Shown: positions 1 through 8,080 of the stretch, one piece after another
Layout: each line of letters starts with the position of its first letter
Numbering within the stretch: position 1 is the stretch's first letter
NCBI RefSeq assembly: GCF_000400735.1
Contig: NZ_KE007360.1
Coordinates: forward strand, 201,372-265,371
Length of the DNA: 64,000 nt
Reading direction: 5' to 3'
Origin: Acinetobacter tandoii DSM 14970 = CIP 107469
Lineage (GTDB): Bacteria; Pseudomonadota; Gammaproteobacteria; Pseudomonadales; Moraxellaceae
Program-made: the position numbers and the translations under genes
The notes under the pieces: model-generated
What the model saw: only the letters and a program-made list of their open reading frames with translations
Databases searched by the model: none
What the model was told of the DNA's origin: nothing

Positions 1-665
1 ATGAGTTATGCCTGTCACTTTCTTTAGCATTTGCTCAAAATAACCAACAAGCTGTGGAAGTGAGCATTCTGAATTATTTGTGGCCAAGCCTGACCGTTTT
101 ACTTTTAATTTTAACCCAAGAGCAAAAGTTTCATCCTTTAGTGATTGTGGGGATATTACTAACTTTATTTGGAATTATTCAGGTTCAAGTTGGAAACGGT
201 GAGTTTAGTTTAAATCAACTGATACAGAATATTGCGCTTAATCCGATCAGTTATGCTTTAGCTTCTATGGGCGCTTTTATTTGGGCAGCGTATTGCACGC
301 TTACGAAGAAAATTGGCGATGGTCAGAATGCAATAGCTCTATTTTTTTGCCTAACGGCAGTGGCCTTATGGCTTAAATATGTTTGGATGGGTGATTTTCA
401 AGTTCCTGAGCTTCACCTACAGAGTTTTGTTTATTTGGCGATTAGTGCTGCTGCATTTGGATTAGGTTACGCTGCTTGGAATATTGGCATTTTGCATGGC
501 AATATTCAATTGCTTACAGCGGCATCCTATTTCACGCCGATTATTTCTTCATTTATTGCTATGCAGTTACTTGATTTGGAGCTGTCATGGGCATTTTGGC
601 AAGGTGCCGCTTTGGTCACTTTAGGTTCGTTTTTATGTTGGTGGTCTACCCGTACTGCCTCATAA
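1..665 (+). CDS. yddG: YddG-type aromatic amino acid exporter (5' truncated by window edge)
   Basis: This is the C-terminal two thirds of an EamA/DMT-superfamily exporter; YddG exports aromatic amino acids across the inner membrane. The reading frame is open from base 3, so the gene starts outside the window; a GTG at 54 is internal. The stretch around EVSILNYLWPSLTVL matches the conserved EVGMVNYLWPSLTIL region of E. coli YddG as I remember it. At least six hydrophobic segments follow, including the second EamA repeat (about GAFIWAAYCTLTKKI to the C-terminus). The stop is at 663-665. No clear intrinsic terminator follows. The family is confident; the substrate is inferred from homology. Confidence 0.85.
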   Translation, partial: ELCLSLSLAFAQNNQQAVEVSILNYLWPSLTVLLLILTQEQKFHPLVIVGILLTLFGIIQVQVGNGEFSLNQLIQNIALNPISYALASMGAFIWAAYCTLTKKIGDGQNAIALFFCLTAVALWLKYVWMGDFQVPELHLQSFVYLAISAAAFGLGYAAWNIGILHGNIQLLTAASYFTPIISSFIAMQLLDLELSWAFWQGAALVTLGSFLCWWSTRTAS

Positions 666-680
666 AGAAGGGGATGCCAT

Positions 681-957
681 CATTGTTTTATCTTGAACTG
701 CCTAAAAATGATTTGCCAAAGTGTCAAAAGCTACATCATTCATTTGTTTAAATACAACGGTTCCTGCTCCAGATCAGTTGAAGAATGAAACAAACTTCGT
801 AATCTATGTCCAGTACACTACTGATCACACTTAGAACTGTCGTTAATCACAGGTTGAATATTGAGTTGATCCCGCTCTTTGTATCTTCAATTGCATCAAT
901 CCTCTCATCATAGTGAAATTGAAAAGGTATGTTGACCATATCAGCAATAGAATTAGC
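681..957 (-). pseudogene. Decayed outer-membrane transporter-like gene ('neuromedin U'/MetA-pathway phenol type)
   Basis: Read on the minus strand, three pieces of one protein family survive in different frames. From about 957 the frame gives ANSIADMVNIPFQFHYDER and then IDAIEDTK. A frame change near 870 gives RDQLNIQPVIN. About 100 bases on, another frame gives GAGTVVFKQMNDVAFDTLAN followed by HF, a stop where the family has Trp, and AVQDK. These match, in order, the family pattern NP-A-MISLPFQ-NYD, LNIQPVIP and GAGPT-V-KQ-G-W-YGALANHIWSVAG that I recall for bacterial beta-barrel proteins misnamed neuromedin U. Frameshifts, internal stops and a missing middle make it non-functional. The family name is from memory. 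Confidence 0.5.
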
Positions 958-1469
958 ATGTTACTTTGCTTAATGTGCTTATCCGTAGCGTAAACTTCTC
1001 GTAAAGAGAGAACAAAGACTTAAACATAAAATTTTTTACATTTCATAATTGTGATTAGATGAGGAAGGTAGTAACCAATTTTTTCGTTTACTTAAATCTT
1101 AAAAGGATCATTTTTTGATAACTGCTAAGTCGTTGAAAAAGCATTGTGATCGGGCCTTTGTTCTTGACCTGTTGTAGAGCAGTGTTGGTCAATTTTTTTG
1201 ATTGTCTATATTGCTAGATATTGAGCTTTCGTCTTTTTTTTTAAAGATGTCAGAACCATTGGGTCACAAAATGAGTTCGAGTTAAGGATGGTCTTAACTC
1301 GCAATAAAGTAGTGCAAACTTTTTGTTAGACGTACTTAAAAATAGAGGATGGGGATGGAAAGTCGAGTAAAAAGTCATCTCATTATTGTGTGAAGTAGTT
1401 CCAAAGACGAAATTTTATATTATTGATAAGCTTTCCTGATTAATTACGCTGAGGTTTATAAATAAAAGA
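958..1469. other. Non-coding stretch between the pseudogene and the glnA control region
   Basis: About 510 bases without a convincing open frame, RNA gene or repeat. It may contain further remains of the decayed gene, but I could not align any of it. Confidence 0.4.
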
Positions 1470-1596
1470 CACATCAACATGGTGAAATATGCTGAAAAAT
1501 GCACTGCATTAAAACATTTATATTTAAATGCACTATTTTGGTTCTTTTTATGAGGTGATTAATTGCTTGATAATGAAAATGTCTGAATATGGTGCA
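1470..1596. promoter_or_regulatory. Cluster of NtrC-like binding sites upstream of glnA
   Basis: The NtrC (GlnG) site is roughly TGCACYA-N3-TGGTGCA. Four elements fit it wholly or in part. 1529-1545 reads TGCACTA-TTT-TGGTTCT. 1580-1596 reads TGTCTGA-ATA-TGGTGCA. 1470-1486 is CACATCA-ACA-TGGTGAA, weaker. 1500-1516 has only a good left half, TGCACTG. The first three by position (1470, 1500, 1529) are 29-30 bases apart, close to three helical turns, as expected for cooperative NtrC binding. They lie about 100-240 bases upstream of the sigma-54 promoter. Confidence 0.6.
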
Positions 1597-1692
1597 TTTC
1601 ATTTTTCAAACAGTATAATAGGTGTTAAGCGAAGTTTATAAATCTTGTATTCTGATAAATAATTCAATGTTTTAGCTTTGCTTTTTAAAAGT

Positions 1693-1708
1693 TGGTATGA
1701 GAATTGCT
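1693..1708 (+). promoter_or_regulatory. Sigma-54 (RpoN) promoter of glnA
   Basis: TGGTATGAGAATTGCT matches the sigma-54 consensus TGGCACGRNNNTTGCW at all but two positions, with the invariant GG and GC exactly ten bases apart. Transcription should start near 1719, about 50 bases before the glnA start. With the upstream NtrC-like sites this indicates nitrogen-limitation control by NtrB/NtrC and RpoN. Confidence 0.8.
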
Positions 1709-1768
1709 TTATAACTGCCAACTACTAACACGCACTCCACAGGTGCAACAAAAAATCATCGGAGCAAA

Positions 1769-3184
1769 ATGAGCATGGCGAACAAGGTCCTTCAACTCAT
1801 CCAAGAAAGTGGCGCAAAATGGGTCGATTTCCGCTTTACTGATACTAAAGGTAAGGAACAGCACGTTACTTACCCAGCAGATACAATTGATGAAGATACT
1901 TTTGAAGACGGTAAAATGTTTGACGGTTCTTCAATTGCTGGTTGGAAAGGTATCGAAGCGTCTGACATGATTTTACGCCCAGATGCAGAAACAGGTTTTA
2001 TCGACCCGTTCTTCGCTGAGCCTACAGTAGTTGTTACTTGTGATGTCATCGAGCCATCAACTGGTCAAGGTTATGACCGTGACCCACGTTCTATTGCTCG
2101 CCGTGCAGAAGAATATCTAAAATCTACAGGGATTGGAGATACTGCATTCTTTGGTCCAGAACCAGAATTCTTTGTATTTGACGAAGTGAAGTGGGACATC
2201 GATATGTCTGGCGCTCGTCATACATTAATCGCTGAAGAAGCTGCTTGGTCTACTGGTAAAGACTATGAATCTGGTAACTCAGGTCACCGTCCACGTGTTA
2301 AAGGTGGTTACTTCCCAGTTCCTCCAGTTGATTCTTCACATGACATGCGTGCAGAAATGTGTGCGAAAATTGAAGACATCATGGGCCCAGGTCGTGTAGA
2401 AGTACATCACCACGAAGTTGCATCTTGCCAGTTAGAAATTGGTGTGAGCTTCAATACCATGGTTCGTAAAGCAGACGAAGTACAACAGTTTAAATATGCT
2501 GTTTGGAACGTTGCGCATCAATATGCTAAAACTGCAACGTTTATGCCTAAGCCAATGGTAGGTGATAACGGTTCAGGTATGCATGTTCACATGTCAATCT
2601 CTAAAGATGGCAAGAACTTGTTTGCTGGTGATGAATACGCTGGTCTTTCAGAAATGGCGCTTTATTTCATCGGTGGTATCATCAAGCACGCTCGTGCATT
2701 GAACGCAATTACTAACCCTTCTACAAACTCGTACAAGCGTTTAGTTCCGCACTTTGAAGCACCAATTATGTTGGCTTACTCAGCGCGTAACCGTTCTGCA
2801 TCTATCCGTATTCCTTACGTTTCTAGCCCTAAAGGCAAGCGTATTGAAGCTCGTTTCCCAGATCCAATGATGAACCCGTACTTAGGTTTTGCAGCATTGT
2901 TAATGGCGGGTATTGATGGTATCCAAAACAAGATTCACCCAGGTGAAGCTGCTGACAAAAACTTGTATGACCTTCCTCCAGAAGAAGAAGCTAAAATCCC
3001 TACAGTTGCACATAGCCTAGATATGGCTCTTGAAGCACTTCAAGCGGATCATGACTTCCTTCTTAAAGGTGGTGTATTCACTAAAGAAATGCTTGATGCG
3101 TACATCGAACTTAAAACTGAAGAAGTTCGTCGTCTTAACACGACTACTCACCCAGTTGAATTTGATATGTACTACAGCTTGTAA
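1769..3184 (+). CDS. glnA: Glutamine synthetase, type I
   Basis: Cytoplasmic dodecameric enzyme that makes glutamine from glutamate, ammonia and ATP, the main ammonia-assimilation step. The 471-residue length is typical of GSI-beta. Visible signatures are the N-terminal [23 protein letters not shown], the metal-binding FGPEPEFF, the ATP-region [12 protein letters not shown] and [21 protein letters not shown] carries the adenylylation tyrosine (Y400 from this start), so GlnE control is expected. ATG 1769 has a GGAG four bases upstream; ATG 1775 (MANKVLQL), the usual annotated start in related sequences, is ten bases from it and is equally possible. Preceded by a sigma-54 promoter and followed by a strong terminator, so it is probably monocistronic. 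Confidence 0.98.
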   Translation: MSMANKVLQLIQESGAKWVDFRFTDTKGKEQHVTYPADTIDEDTFEDGKMFDGSSIAGWKGIEASDMILRPDAETGFIDPFFAEPTVVVTCDVIEPSTGQGYDRDPRSIARRAEEYLKSTGIGDTAFFGPEPEFFVFDEVKWDIDMSGARHTLIAEEAAWSTGKDYESGNSGHRPRVKGGYFPVPPVDSSHDMRAEMCAKIEDIMGPGRVEVHHHEVASCQLEIGVSFNTMVRKADEVQQFKYAVWNVAHQYAKTATFMPKPMVGDNGSGMHVHMSISKDGKNLFAGDEYAGLSEMALYFIGGIIKHARALNAITNPSTNSYKRLVPHFEAPIMLAYSARNRSASIRIPYVSSPKGKRIEARFPDPMMNPYLGFAALLMAGIDGIQNKIHPGEAADKNLYDLPPEEEAKIPTVAHSLDMALEALQADHDFLLKGGVFTKEMLDAYIELKTEEVRRLNTTTHPVEFDMYYSL

Positions 3185-3204
3185 TTCTGAACGGAATTCC
3201 ACTG

Positions 3205-3236
3205 TAAAAAACCTGCGCTTGTCGCGGGTTTTTTTT
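3205..3236 (+). terminator. Intrinsic terminator of glnA
   Basis: A-rich 5' arm, GC stem ACCTGCG/CGCGGGT with one weak pair around a CTTGT loop, then eight T residues. Confidence 0.85.
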
Positions 3237-3272
3237 GTATCATCTGTTTTATTTAAAAAATAGAACGGCTTT

Positions 3273-3548
3273 ATGGCACAGCGTAAAAAACACACCAGTT
3301 TTTATCCCTGGATTGATCCCAAAGACCATGACAAAGGTTTTAAACTTAATTTTTCAATGGTGACCTATATTGAAGTTGGGCGTACTCCAGAAGGTTATAA
3401 ACAGGCAGAGTTTGTTGCACTAAAAAGCCCAGAATTGGCACTCGATTATGATTATCCCCAAAGCTTTTTTCTGAGTGCTGAAGGGTTCATATTAGTGAAA
3501 ACGCCACAAGGGAAGTTTGAAGTCATCGCAAAAACAGATAATTGTTAA
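3273..3548 (+). CDS. Hypothetical protein, 91 residues
   Basis: I do not recognise a named family. The product is small, soluble and lacks a signal peptide or membrane segment. It has a basic start (MAQRKKHTSFYPWIDP) and a mixed beta-rich body. Codon use resembles the neighbours and the frame lies cleanly between the glnA terminator and ubiC, so it is likely real. The Shine-Dalgarno sequence is weak. It may share a transcript with ubiC and ubiA, 88 bases downstream, but nothing in it suggests a ubiquinone role. Confidence 0.65.
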   Translation: MAQRKKHTSFYPWIDPKDHDKGFKLNFSMVTYIEVGRTPEGYKQAEFVALKSPELALDYDYPQSFFLSAEGFILVKTPQGKFEVIAKTDNC

Positions 3549-3636
3549 TAATTGATCTTTAAATTGAATCAATAACATTCTTTATAAACTCTAAAAGGGT
3601 TTAAACGTAAAGTGGATCAATTAAACAGGTAAGGTT

Positions 3637-4107
3637 ATGCAGCAGCAGATTCCAACTGAACTGAAAACATGGTTGTATGCTTCAGGTTCATTGACGCAGC
3701 AACTCACGGATTTAGCGGGTGGAAAATTTAGGGTACAACCGATTAAAGAACATTTTCAGCGCCTACATTTTATTGATGCAAAATGGATGAGAATGCCACA
3801 TCAGCATACCTCATGGGTTAGAGAAAGCTTTTTATATGGCAATGATATGCAGCCTTGGGTTAAAGCGAAAAGTATTTTTCCGATTCTAAGTTTGCAAGGT
3901 CGAGCAAGACTTTTTAAACATATTGGCACAAAACCAATTGGCTGGTTTTTGTTCCAGCGTACCAATCCAGCATGTGAACGCCGTGTGATTTGGTTAGAAG
4001 ATGGTTGGACACGCCAAAGTTGTTATACTTGGCACGGTTGTAAATTTATTGTTCAAGAAACGTTCTTACCTGCATTCGAGCAGTATCTACGCAAAACCAA
4101 ATTATGA
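3637..4107 (+). CDS. ubiC: Chorismate pyruvate-lyase
   Basis: Converts chorismate to 4-hydroxybenzoate and pyruvate, the first committed step of ubiquinone synthesis. At 156 residues it has the family length. The WVRES segment carries the conserved substrate-binding arginine. IGTKPIGWFLF matches the LGKTPLGRYLF region of E. coli UbiC, and the C-terminal QETFLPAF holds the conserved glutamate. It is soluble and cytoplasmic. It starts at ATG 3637 after a TAAGG element and is followed 18 bases later by ubiA, which uses its product, so a ubiCA operon is clear. Confidence 0.93.
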   Translation: MQQQIPTELKTWLYASGSLTQQLTDLAGGKFRVQPIKEHFQRLHFIDAKWMRMPHQHTSWVRESFLYGNDMQPWVKAKSIFPILSLQGRARLFKHIGTKPIGWFLFQRTNPACERRVIWLEDGWTRQSCYTWHGCKFIVQETFLPAFEQYLRKTKL

Positions 4108-4125
4108 AATTGTTAAAGGATTTTC

Positions 4126-5007
4126 ATGGCTACGGTGCAACATATTACTTGGCGTGAACGCTTAGAAGCTTATTATTATTTATGTCGTTTCGATAAACCC
4201 ATTGGTACTGAATTAGTCTTTTGGCCAACCATGTGGGCTTTATGGGTTGCGAATAAAGGTATGCCAAGTTCAGGAATTTTAATTCCAATGATTTTGGGCA
4301 CCATTTTTATGCGTGCTGCTGGTTGTGCCATTAATGACTTCGCAGATCGTAAAGTAGATGCTCATGTAGAGCGAACCAAAAACAGACCTTTGGCAACAGG
4401 GGTGATTAGTGCAAAAGAAGCGGTTTATGTGTTTTTAATACTGGTTTTGGCCAGTGCATGTATGCTATTTTTTTTACCGATAGAAACTTTTTATTGTTCT
4501 TTCGGTGCGCTATTTCTCGCGTTTATCTATCCTTTTATGAAACGCTATACCCATTTGCCACAGGTATTTTTGGGAGCTGCATTTTCGTGGTCTATTCCAA
4601 TGGCCTATACCGCGGTGGGTGAACCTTTGGGATTAACCTGTTGGTTATTGTATTTTGGGAATTTAGCGTGGACGGTTGCTTATGATACGCAATATGCCAT
4701 TACTGATCGTGAATATGATTTAAAAATTGGGGTGAAATCAACCGCGATTTTATTTGGACGTTACGATATTCAAATTATTGGTACGTTACAGGTGTTAAGC
4801 CTGATTTTAATTGCAACGGCTTTATTTCTAGAACAATTATTGATGCCATTTGGTTTGCTTGCATTAATTTTAGTTGCTGGGGATTTTATCTTTCAAGCGG
4901 TTAAAACCAAAAACCGTGATCCACAACTCTGTTTTTGGGCATTCCGTCACAATCGTTGGGTAGGAATGATCATTTTTATGGGAATTTTTTTAGAATTAAC
5001 AATTTAA
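4126..5007 (+). CDS. ubiA: 4-hydroxybenzoate polyprenyltransferase
   Basis: Inner-membrane enzyme that attaches the polyprenyl side chain to 4-hydroxybenzoate in ubiquinone synthesis. Both aspartate-rich motifs of the UbiA family are present: NDFADRKVD in the first half and YDTQYAITDREYD in the second, which bind the Mg-diphosphate substrate. About eight or nine hydrophobic helices are visible, and 293 residues is the usual length. AAAGGA sits eight bases before ATG 4126. It forms an operon with ubiC and ends at an intrinsic terminator. Confidence 0.97.
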   Translation: MATVQHITWRERLEAYYYLCRFDKPIGTELVFWPTMWALWVANKGMPSSGILIPMILGTIFMRAAGCAINDFADRKVDAHVERTKNRPLATGVISAKEAVYVFLILVLASACMLFFLPIETFYCSFGALFLAFIYPFMKRYTHLPQVFLGAAFSWSIPMAYTAVGEPLGLTCWLLYFGNLAWTVAYDTQYAITDREYDLKIGVKSTAILFGRYDIQIIGTLQVLSLILIATALFLEQLLMPFGLLALILVAGDFIFQAVKTKNRDPQLCFWAFRHNRWVGMIIFMGIFLELTI

Positions 5008-5024
5008 AATGACCATATGGTTAA

Positions 5025-5053
5025 AGAGTGTCCTATACAGGGCACTTTTTTTA
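5025..5053 (+). terminator. Intrinsic terminator of ubiCA
   Basis: Stem AGTGTCC/GGGCACT (one G-U pair) around a short loop, followed by seven T residues. Confidence 0.85.
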
Positions 5054-5114
5054 TGCCTTAATAATTCTGCATGTAGTTTCATGCCCAAAAAATAAAGATT
5101 AAAAAGGATATTTT

Positions 5115-6560
5115 ATGAAGCGCACGAAAATAGCTTTGGCACTTACATTGACACTTTCAAGTCTATTTTTAACAGCTTGTAATGATGATGACGATAATAC
5201 GGTAGCCGATTCCAATAAAACCTATTTATCTGAAGGGAATTATTCTTTAGATACAGTAGAGAATAGCTCATCGATTAAAGTCATGACCTATAATATGACT
5301 AATGTTCAAGGGAAAACTGCAACAGCCACTGCCATGGTATTATTTCCAAAAGCCATTCAACCTAAAGATGGCTATCGCGTTGTGGTCTGGGAACATGGGA
5401 CTGTTGGAGGTGGAGATGACTGTGCTCCGAGTAAAAATTTACTTAACCCTCGCTTTAAAATTCTTGCAGATACCTTATTGGCTGCGGGTTATGTCATCAT
5501 TGCACCAGATTATGAAGGGCTGGGTACACTAGGCGTACATCCTTATTTGAACCTATCCAGTCAGGCTAATTCCGCAATTGCAGCGGTAAAAGCGGCAAAA
5601 GATCATTACGGTAAGCAATTAAATGGCGCATGGATGTCGATTGGTCAGTCACAAGGTGGACATGCTTCCTTGGGTACTGCGGAATTTGCCAATACAGACA
5701 GCAGCTATAAAGGAGCAGTTGCGGGTGCGCCAGCATCAAGTTTAGGGCGAATTATCCAGATTTATCTCGATCCGCAGTTGAATCTTGATGAAAATAATCA
5801 ATCTAAGGGTGTGAATAGATTAGATGAGCAATTACTAAAAGTTCGATATGCAGTTGCAAATAACATTATTACACCAGCACAAGGACAAGCAGCAATTGAT
5901 CAAATTGCAGATGGTTATGCTGAGTTGTTGGCTTATGCAGCGCTGACCAGTTCGGGTATTAAAGCATATCAACCTAATTACGATTTAAAAAATATCTTTA
6001 CAGCAGGTGCTGCGGATATTGCAGAAAAGGCATATGGCCGTACGGGCGATGATGGCGCATGTTTGGGTTATGCAGACCCGAATAGTGCAAATGGTTTACA
6101 AGAACAATTTAAAGTCGGGGTACTTGCTTTCTTAAATGAAGATCCTACACATTTAATTGCACAATATGGCATTGATTTAAACAAGATTAAAACGGACCCA
6201 GTGGTTCAAAAATTCTTAATAGATAATCAACCAGCCACCAATGCAACTGCTGAGAAGGTGATTAAAACCCCTGTATTTATTATTCAAGGGGCGAATGATC
6301 AAGCAGTATTACCTATGGTGACTCAAGCCTTGTTTGCCAATATGAAAACTAATGCAACCAAGTACTTCCCTCAAAATGCTTATGCAGATGGATACCAACT
6401 GACTATTGTGCCGAATGCCACGCATACACAAGCGATTGTTTGCAAAAATGCAGATGCTTTTGATTTCATTCAAGCAAATATGTCTGCTGCTACAGGTATT
6501 GTGTTGACCGACGCACAAAAAGATGCAAGTCAAAACCCACAATGTACGGGTAAATTCTAA
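5115..6560 (+). CDS. Secreted alpha/beta-hydrolase lipoprotein (secretory lipase-like)
   Basis: An exported lipoprotein: residues 1-21 are a signal peptide ending in the lipobox LTAC, with C22 the lipidated cysteine. An Asp-rich linker follows, then an alpha/beta-hydrolase fold. The nucleophile elbow is GQSQGG (S179), with D395 in QGANDQAV and H437 in NATHTQ as the likely acid and base. The arrangement fits the secretory lipase family, so an ester or lipid substrate is likely, but the exact substrate is unknown. Cysteines at about 103 and 318 may form disulfides. Single gene between two terminators, with AAAAAGGA before ATG 5115. The + after C22 is Asn-Asp-Asp; localisation is not predictable here. 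Confidence 0.82.
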   Translation: MKRTKIALALTLTLSSLFLTACNDDDDNTVADSNKTYLSEGNYSLDTVENSSSIKVMTYNMTNVQGKTATATAMVLFPKAIQPKDGYRVVVWEHGTVGGGDDCAPSKNLLNPRFKILADTLLAAGYVIIAPDYEGLGTLGVHPYLNLSSQANSAIAAVKAAKDHYGKQLNGAWMSIGQSQGGHASLGTAEFANTDSSYKGAVAGAPASSLGRIIQIYLDPQLNLDENNQSKGVNRLDEQLLKVRYAVANNIITPAQGQAAIDQIADGYAELLAYAALTSSGIKAYQPNYDLKNIFTAGAADIAEKAYGRTGDDGACLGYADPNSANGLQEQFKVGVLAFLNEDPTHLIAQYGIDLNKIKTDPVVQKFLIDNQPATNATAEKVIKTPVFIIQGANDQAVLPMVTQALFANMKTNATKYFPQNAYADGYQLTIVPNATHTQAIVCKNADAFDFIQANMSAATGIVLTDAQKDASQNPQCTGKF

Positions 6561-6585
6561 GTCCTGTGTTAGATACATCTTTGCA

Positions 6586-6616
6586 AAAAGAGTCTCATTA
6601 TTGAGGCTCTTTTTTG
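6586..6616 (+). terminator. Intrinsic terminator
   Basis: Stem AAGAGTCTCA/TGAGGCTCTT with one T-G pair, then a T run; A-rich on the 5' side. Confidence 0.85.
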
Positions 6617-6662
6617 TTATATTGTTGCGCGTTTAAAAGATATTAGATTTGAGTTATTGCGT

Positions 6663-6875
6663 ATGAACCAACCTGAAGTGAATAAAAAACCGATGCCTTG
6701 GAAACTCATGGCATTTGGGCTGCTCATTCCAGTGTTTATTCTCGGAATGGCACTTTTAGCTGCAAAAAGTGATGCAGATAATAAAAAGCAATATGATTTA
6801 GAGCGTGCAGAAATTCAAAAGCGTGTTGAACTAAGACAACAGCGCGAAGCTGCCGCACAGGCAAAGAGTGAATAG
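6663..6875 (+). CDS. Small single-pass membrane protein, unknown function
   Basis: Seventy residues from ATG 6663; an in-frame TTG at 6657 is a less likely start. One hydrophobic helix spans about residues 13-33 (WKLMAFGLLIPVFILGMALL), followed by a charged helix rich in Glu, Arg and Gln that could form a coiled coil. I do not recognise a family. It stands between the lipase terminator and the cysDN control region. It has no strong Shine-Dalgarno sequence. Confidence 0.6.
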   Translation: MNQPEVNKKPMPWKLMAFGLLIPVFILGMALLAAKSDADNKKQYDLERAEIQKRVELRQQREAAAQAKSE

Positions 6876-6921
6876 GTTAATCTTCCAAGACTTTGCAATC
6901 ATTTTGAAAGGGTAGAGATCG

Positions 6922-6944
6922 ACTATAGCTTGAAAACTTATAGT
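6922..6944. promoter_or_regulatory. Imperfect inverted repeat upstream of cysD, possible activator site
   Basis: ACTATAGCTT-GAA-AACTTATAGT: ten-base arms match at eight positions. It lies about 100 bases upstream of a TATAAT at 7023-7028 that has no good -35 element, the usual picture at an activator-dependent promoter. CysB would be the natural candidate, but its sites are too loose to assign by eye. Confidence 0.3.
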
Positions 6945-7081
6945 TATTATTAGTTATGCTCTATATGACAATTTTGCATATCAATATAATAAAACAAGCA
7001 ATAGTTGTGAATAGTAAATCTCTATAATGAATATCAATTGTTGAATGTGTAATAAGCACGAATTAGTAATCGGTGTTGTCG

Positions 7082-7996
7082 ATGTCAATAAATGAGGAAA
7101 GACTTACTCATCTTAAACAGCTTGAAGCTGAGAGTATTCACATTATTCGTGAAGTAGCTGCCGAATTCGAAAATCCGGTAATGTTATATTCCATTGGTAA
7201 AGACTCAGCTGTGATGCTGCATCTTGCCTTGAAAGCGTTCTATCCTGCTAAGCTTCCATTTCCACTACTGCATGTAGATACAGGTTGGAAGTTCAAGGAA
7301 ATGATCCAATTCCGTGACAACATGGCAAAAACCCATGGCTTTGATTTGATCGTGCATCAAAACAAAGAAGGTCGTGATGCGGGCATTAACCCGTTCGACC
7401 ACGGTAGCTCAAAATATACGGATATCATGAAAACTCAGGGCTTGAAACAAGCACTGGATAAGTATGGTTTTGACGCTGCTTTTGGTGGCGCACGTCGTGA
7501 CGAAGAAAAATCTCGTGCGAAAGAGCGTGTTTATTCTTTCCGTGATAATAAACACCGTTGGGATCCTAAAAACCAACGTCCAGAATTATGGAATTTATAC
7601 AACGGTAAAGTGAACAAAGGCGAAAGTATTCGCGTGTTCCCATTATCGAACTGGACAGAGTTAGACATCTGGCAATACATTTATTTAGAACAGATTCCAA
7701 TTGTTCCATTGTATTTTGCTGCTGAACGTCCAGTGGTTGAACGTAGCGGTACACTCATCATGGTTGATGATGAACGTATGCGTTTACACGAAGGTGAAGT
7801 TCCACAAATGAAATCGGTACGTTTCCGTACTTTAGGCTGTTACCCATTAACAGGTGCAGTCGAGTCAGAAGCGAATACCTTACCTGAAATTATTCAAGAA
7901 ATGTTGCTCGCGACAAGCTCAGAACGTCAAGGTCGTATGATTGACCATGATGAAGCTGGCTCTATGGAAAAGAAAAAGCAAGAAGGCTATTTCTAA
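7082..7996 (+). CDS. cysD: Sulfate adenylyltransferase subunit 2
   Basis: Small subunit of ATP sulfurylase, which activates sulfate to adenosine 5'-phosphosulfate with CysN. The PP-loop [28 protein letters not shown] and [15 protein letters not shown] match E. coli CysD almost residue for residue. ATG 7082 ([15 protein letters not shown]) is preferred to upstream in-frame GTG 7073 and TTG 7076 because the family alignment begins there; no strong Shine-Dalgarno sequence is seen. The product is 304 residues. cysN follows after 84 bases that contain a perfect palindrome. Confidence 0.97.
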   Translation: MSINEERLTHLKQLEAESIHIIREVAAEFENPVMLYSIGKDSAVMLHLALKAFYPAKLPFPLLHVDTGWKFKEMIQFRDNMAKTHGFDLIVHQNKEGRDAGINPFDHGSSKYTDIMKTQGLKQALDKYGFDAAFGGARRDEEKSRAKERVYSFRDNKHRWDPKNQRPELWNLYNGKVNKGESIRVFPLSNWTELDIWQYIYLEQIPIVPLYFAAERPVVERSGTLIMVDDERMRLHEGEVPQMKSVRFRTLGCYPLTGAVESEANTLPEIIQEMLLATSSERQGRMIDHDEAGSMEKKKQEGYF

Positions 7997-8010
7997 TTTC
8001 CTGATCAAAG

Positions 8011-8031
8011 TCCCTCTTTATTAAAGAGGGA
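8011..8031. repeat. Perfect 21-base palindrome between cysD and cysN
   Basis: TCCCTCTTTA-T-TAAAGAGGGA: ten-base arms around one base. In RNA it would form a hairpin, but no T run follows, so it is not a standard terminator. It may set the cysD/cysN ratio by partial termination or mRNA protection. Confidence 0.6.
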
Positions 8032-8080
8032 TTTCGGGAGATTAAAAAATCGATTTCAAAGCATTTGTGGAGTTTGAGCA

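Noticed and set aside
3017..3295. Frames on both strands across the end of glnA and its terminator
   Set aside because: They run through the glnA 3' end and the terminator hairpin; no coding signal beyond glnA itself.
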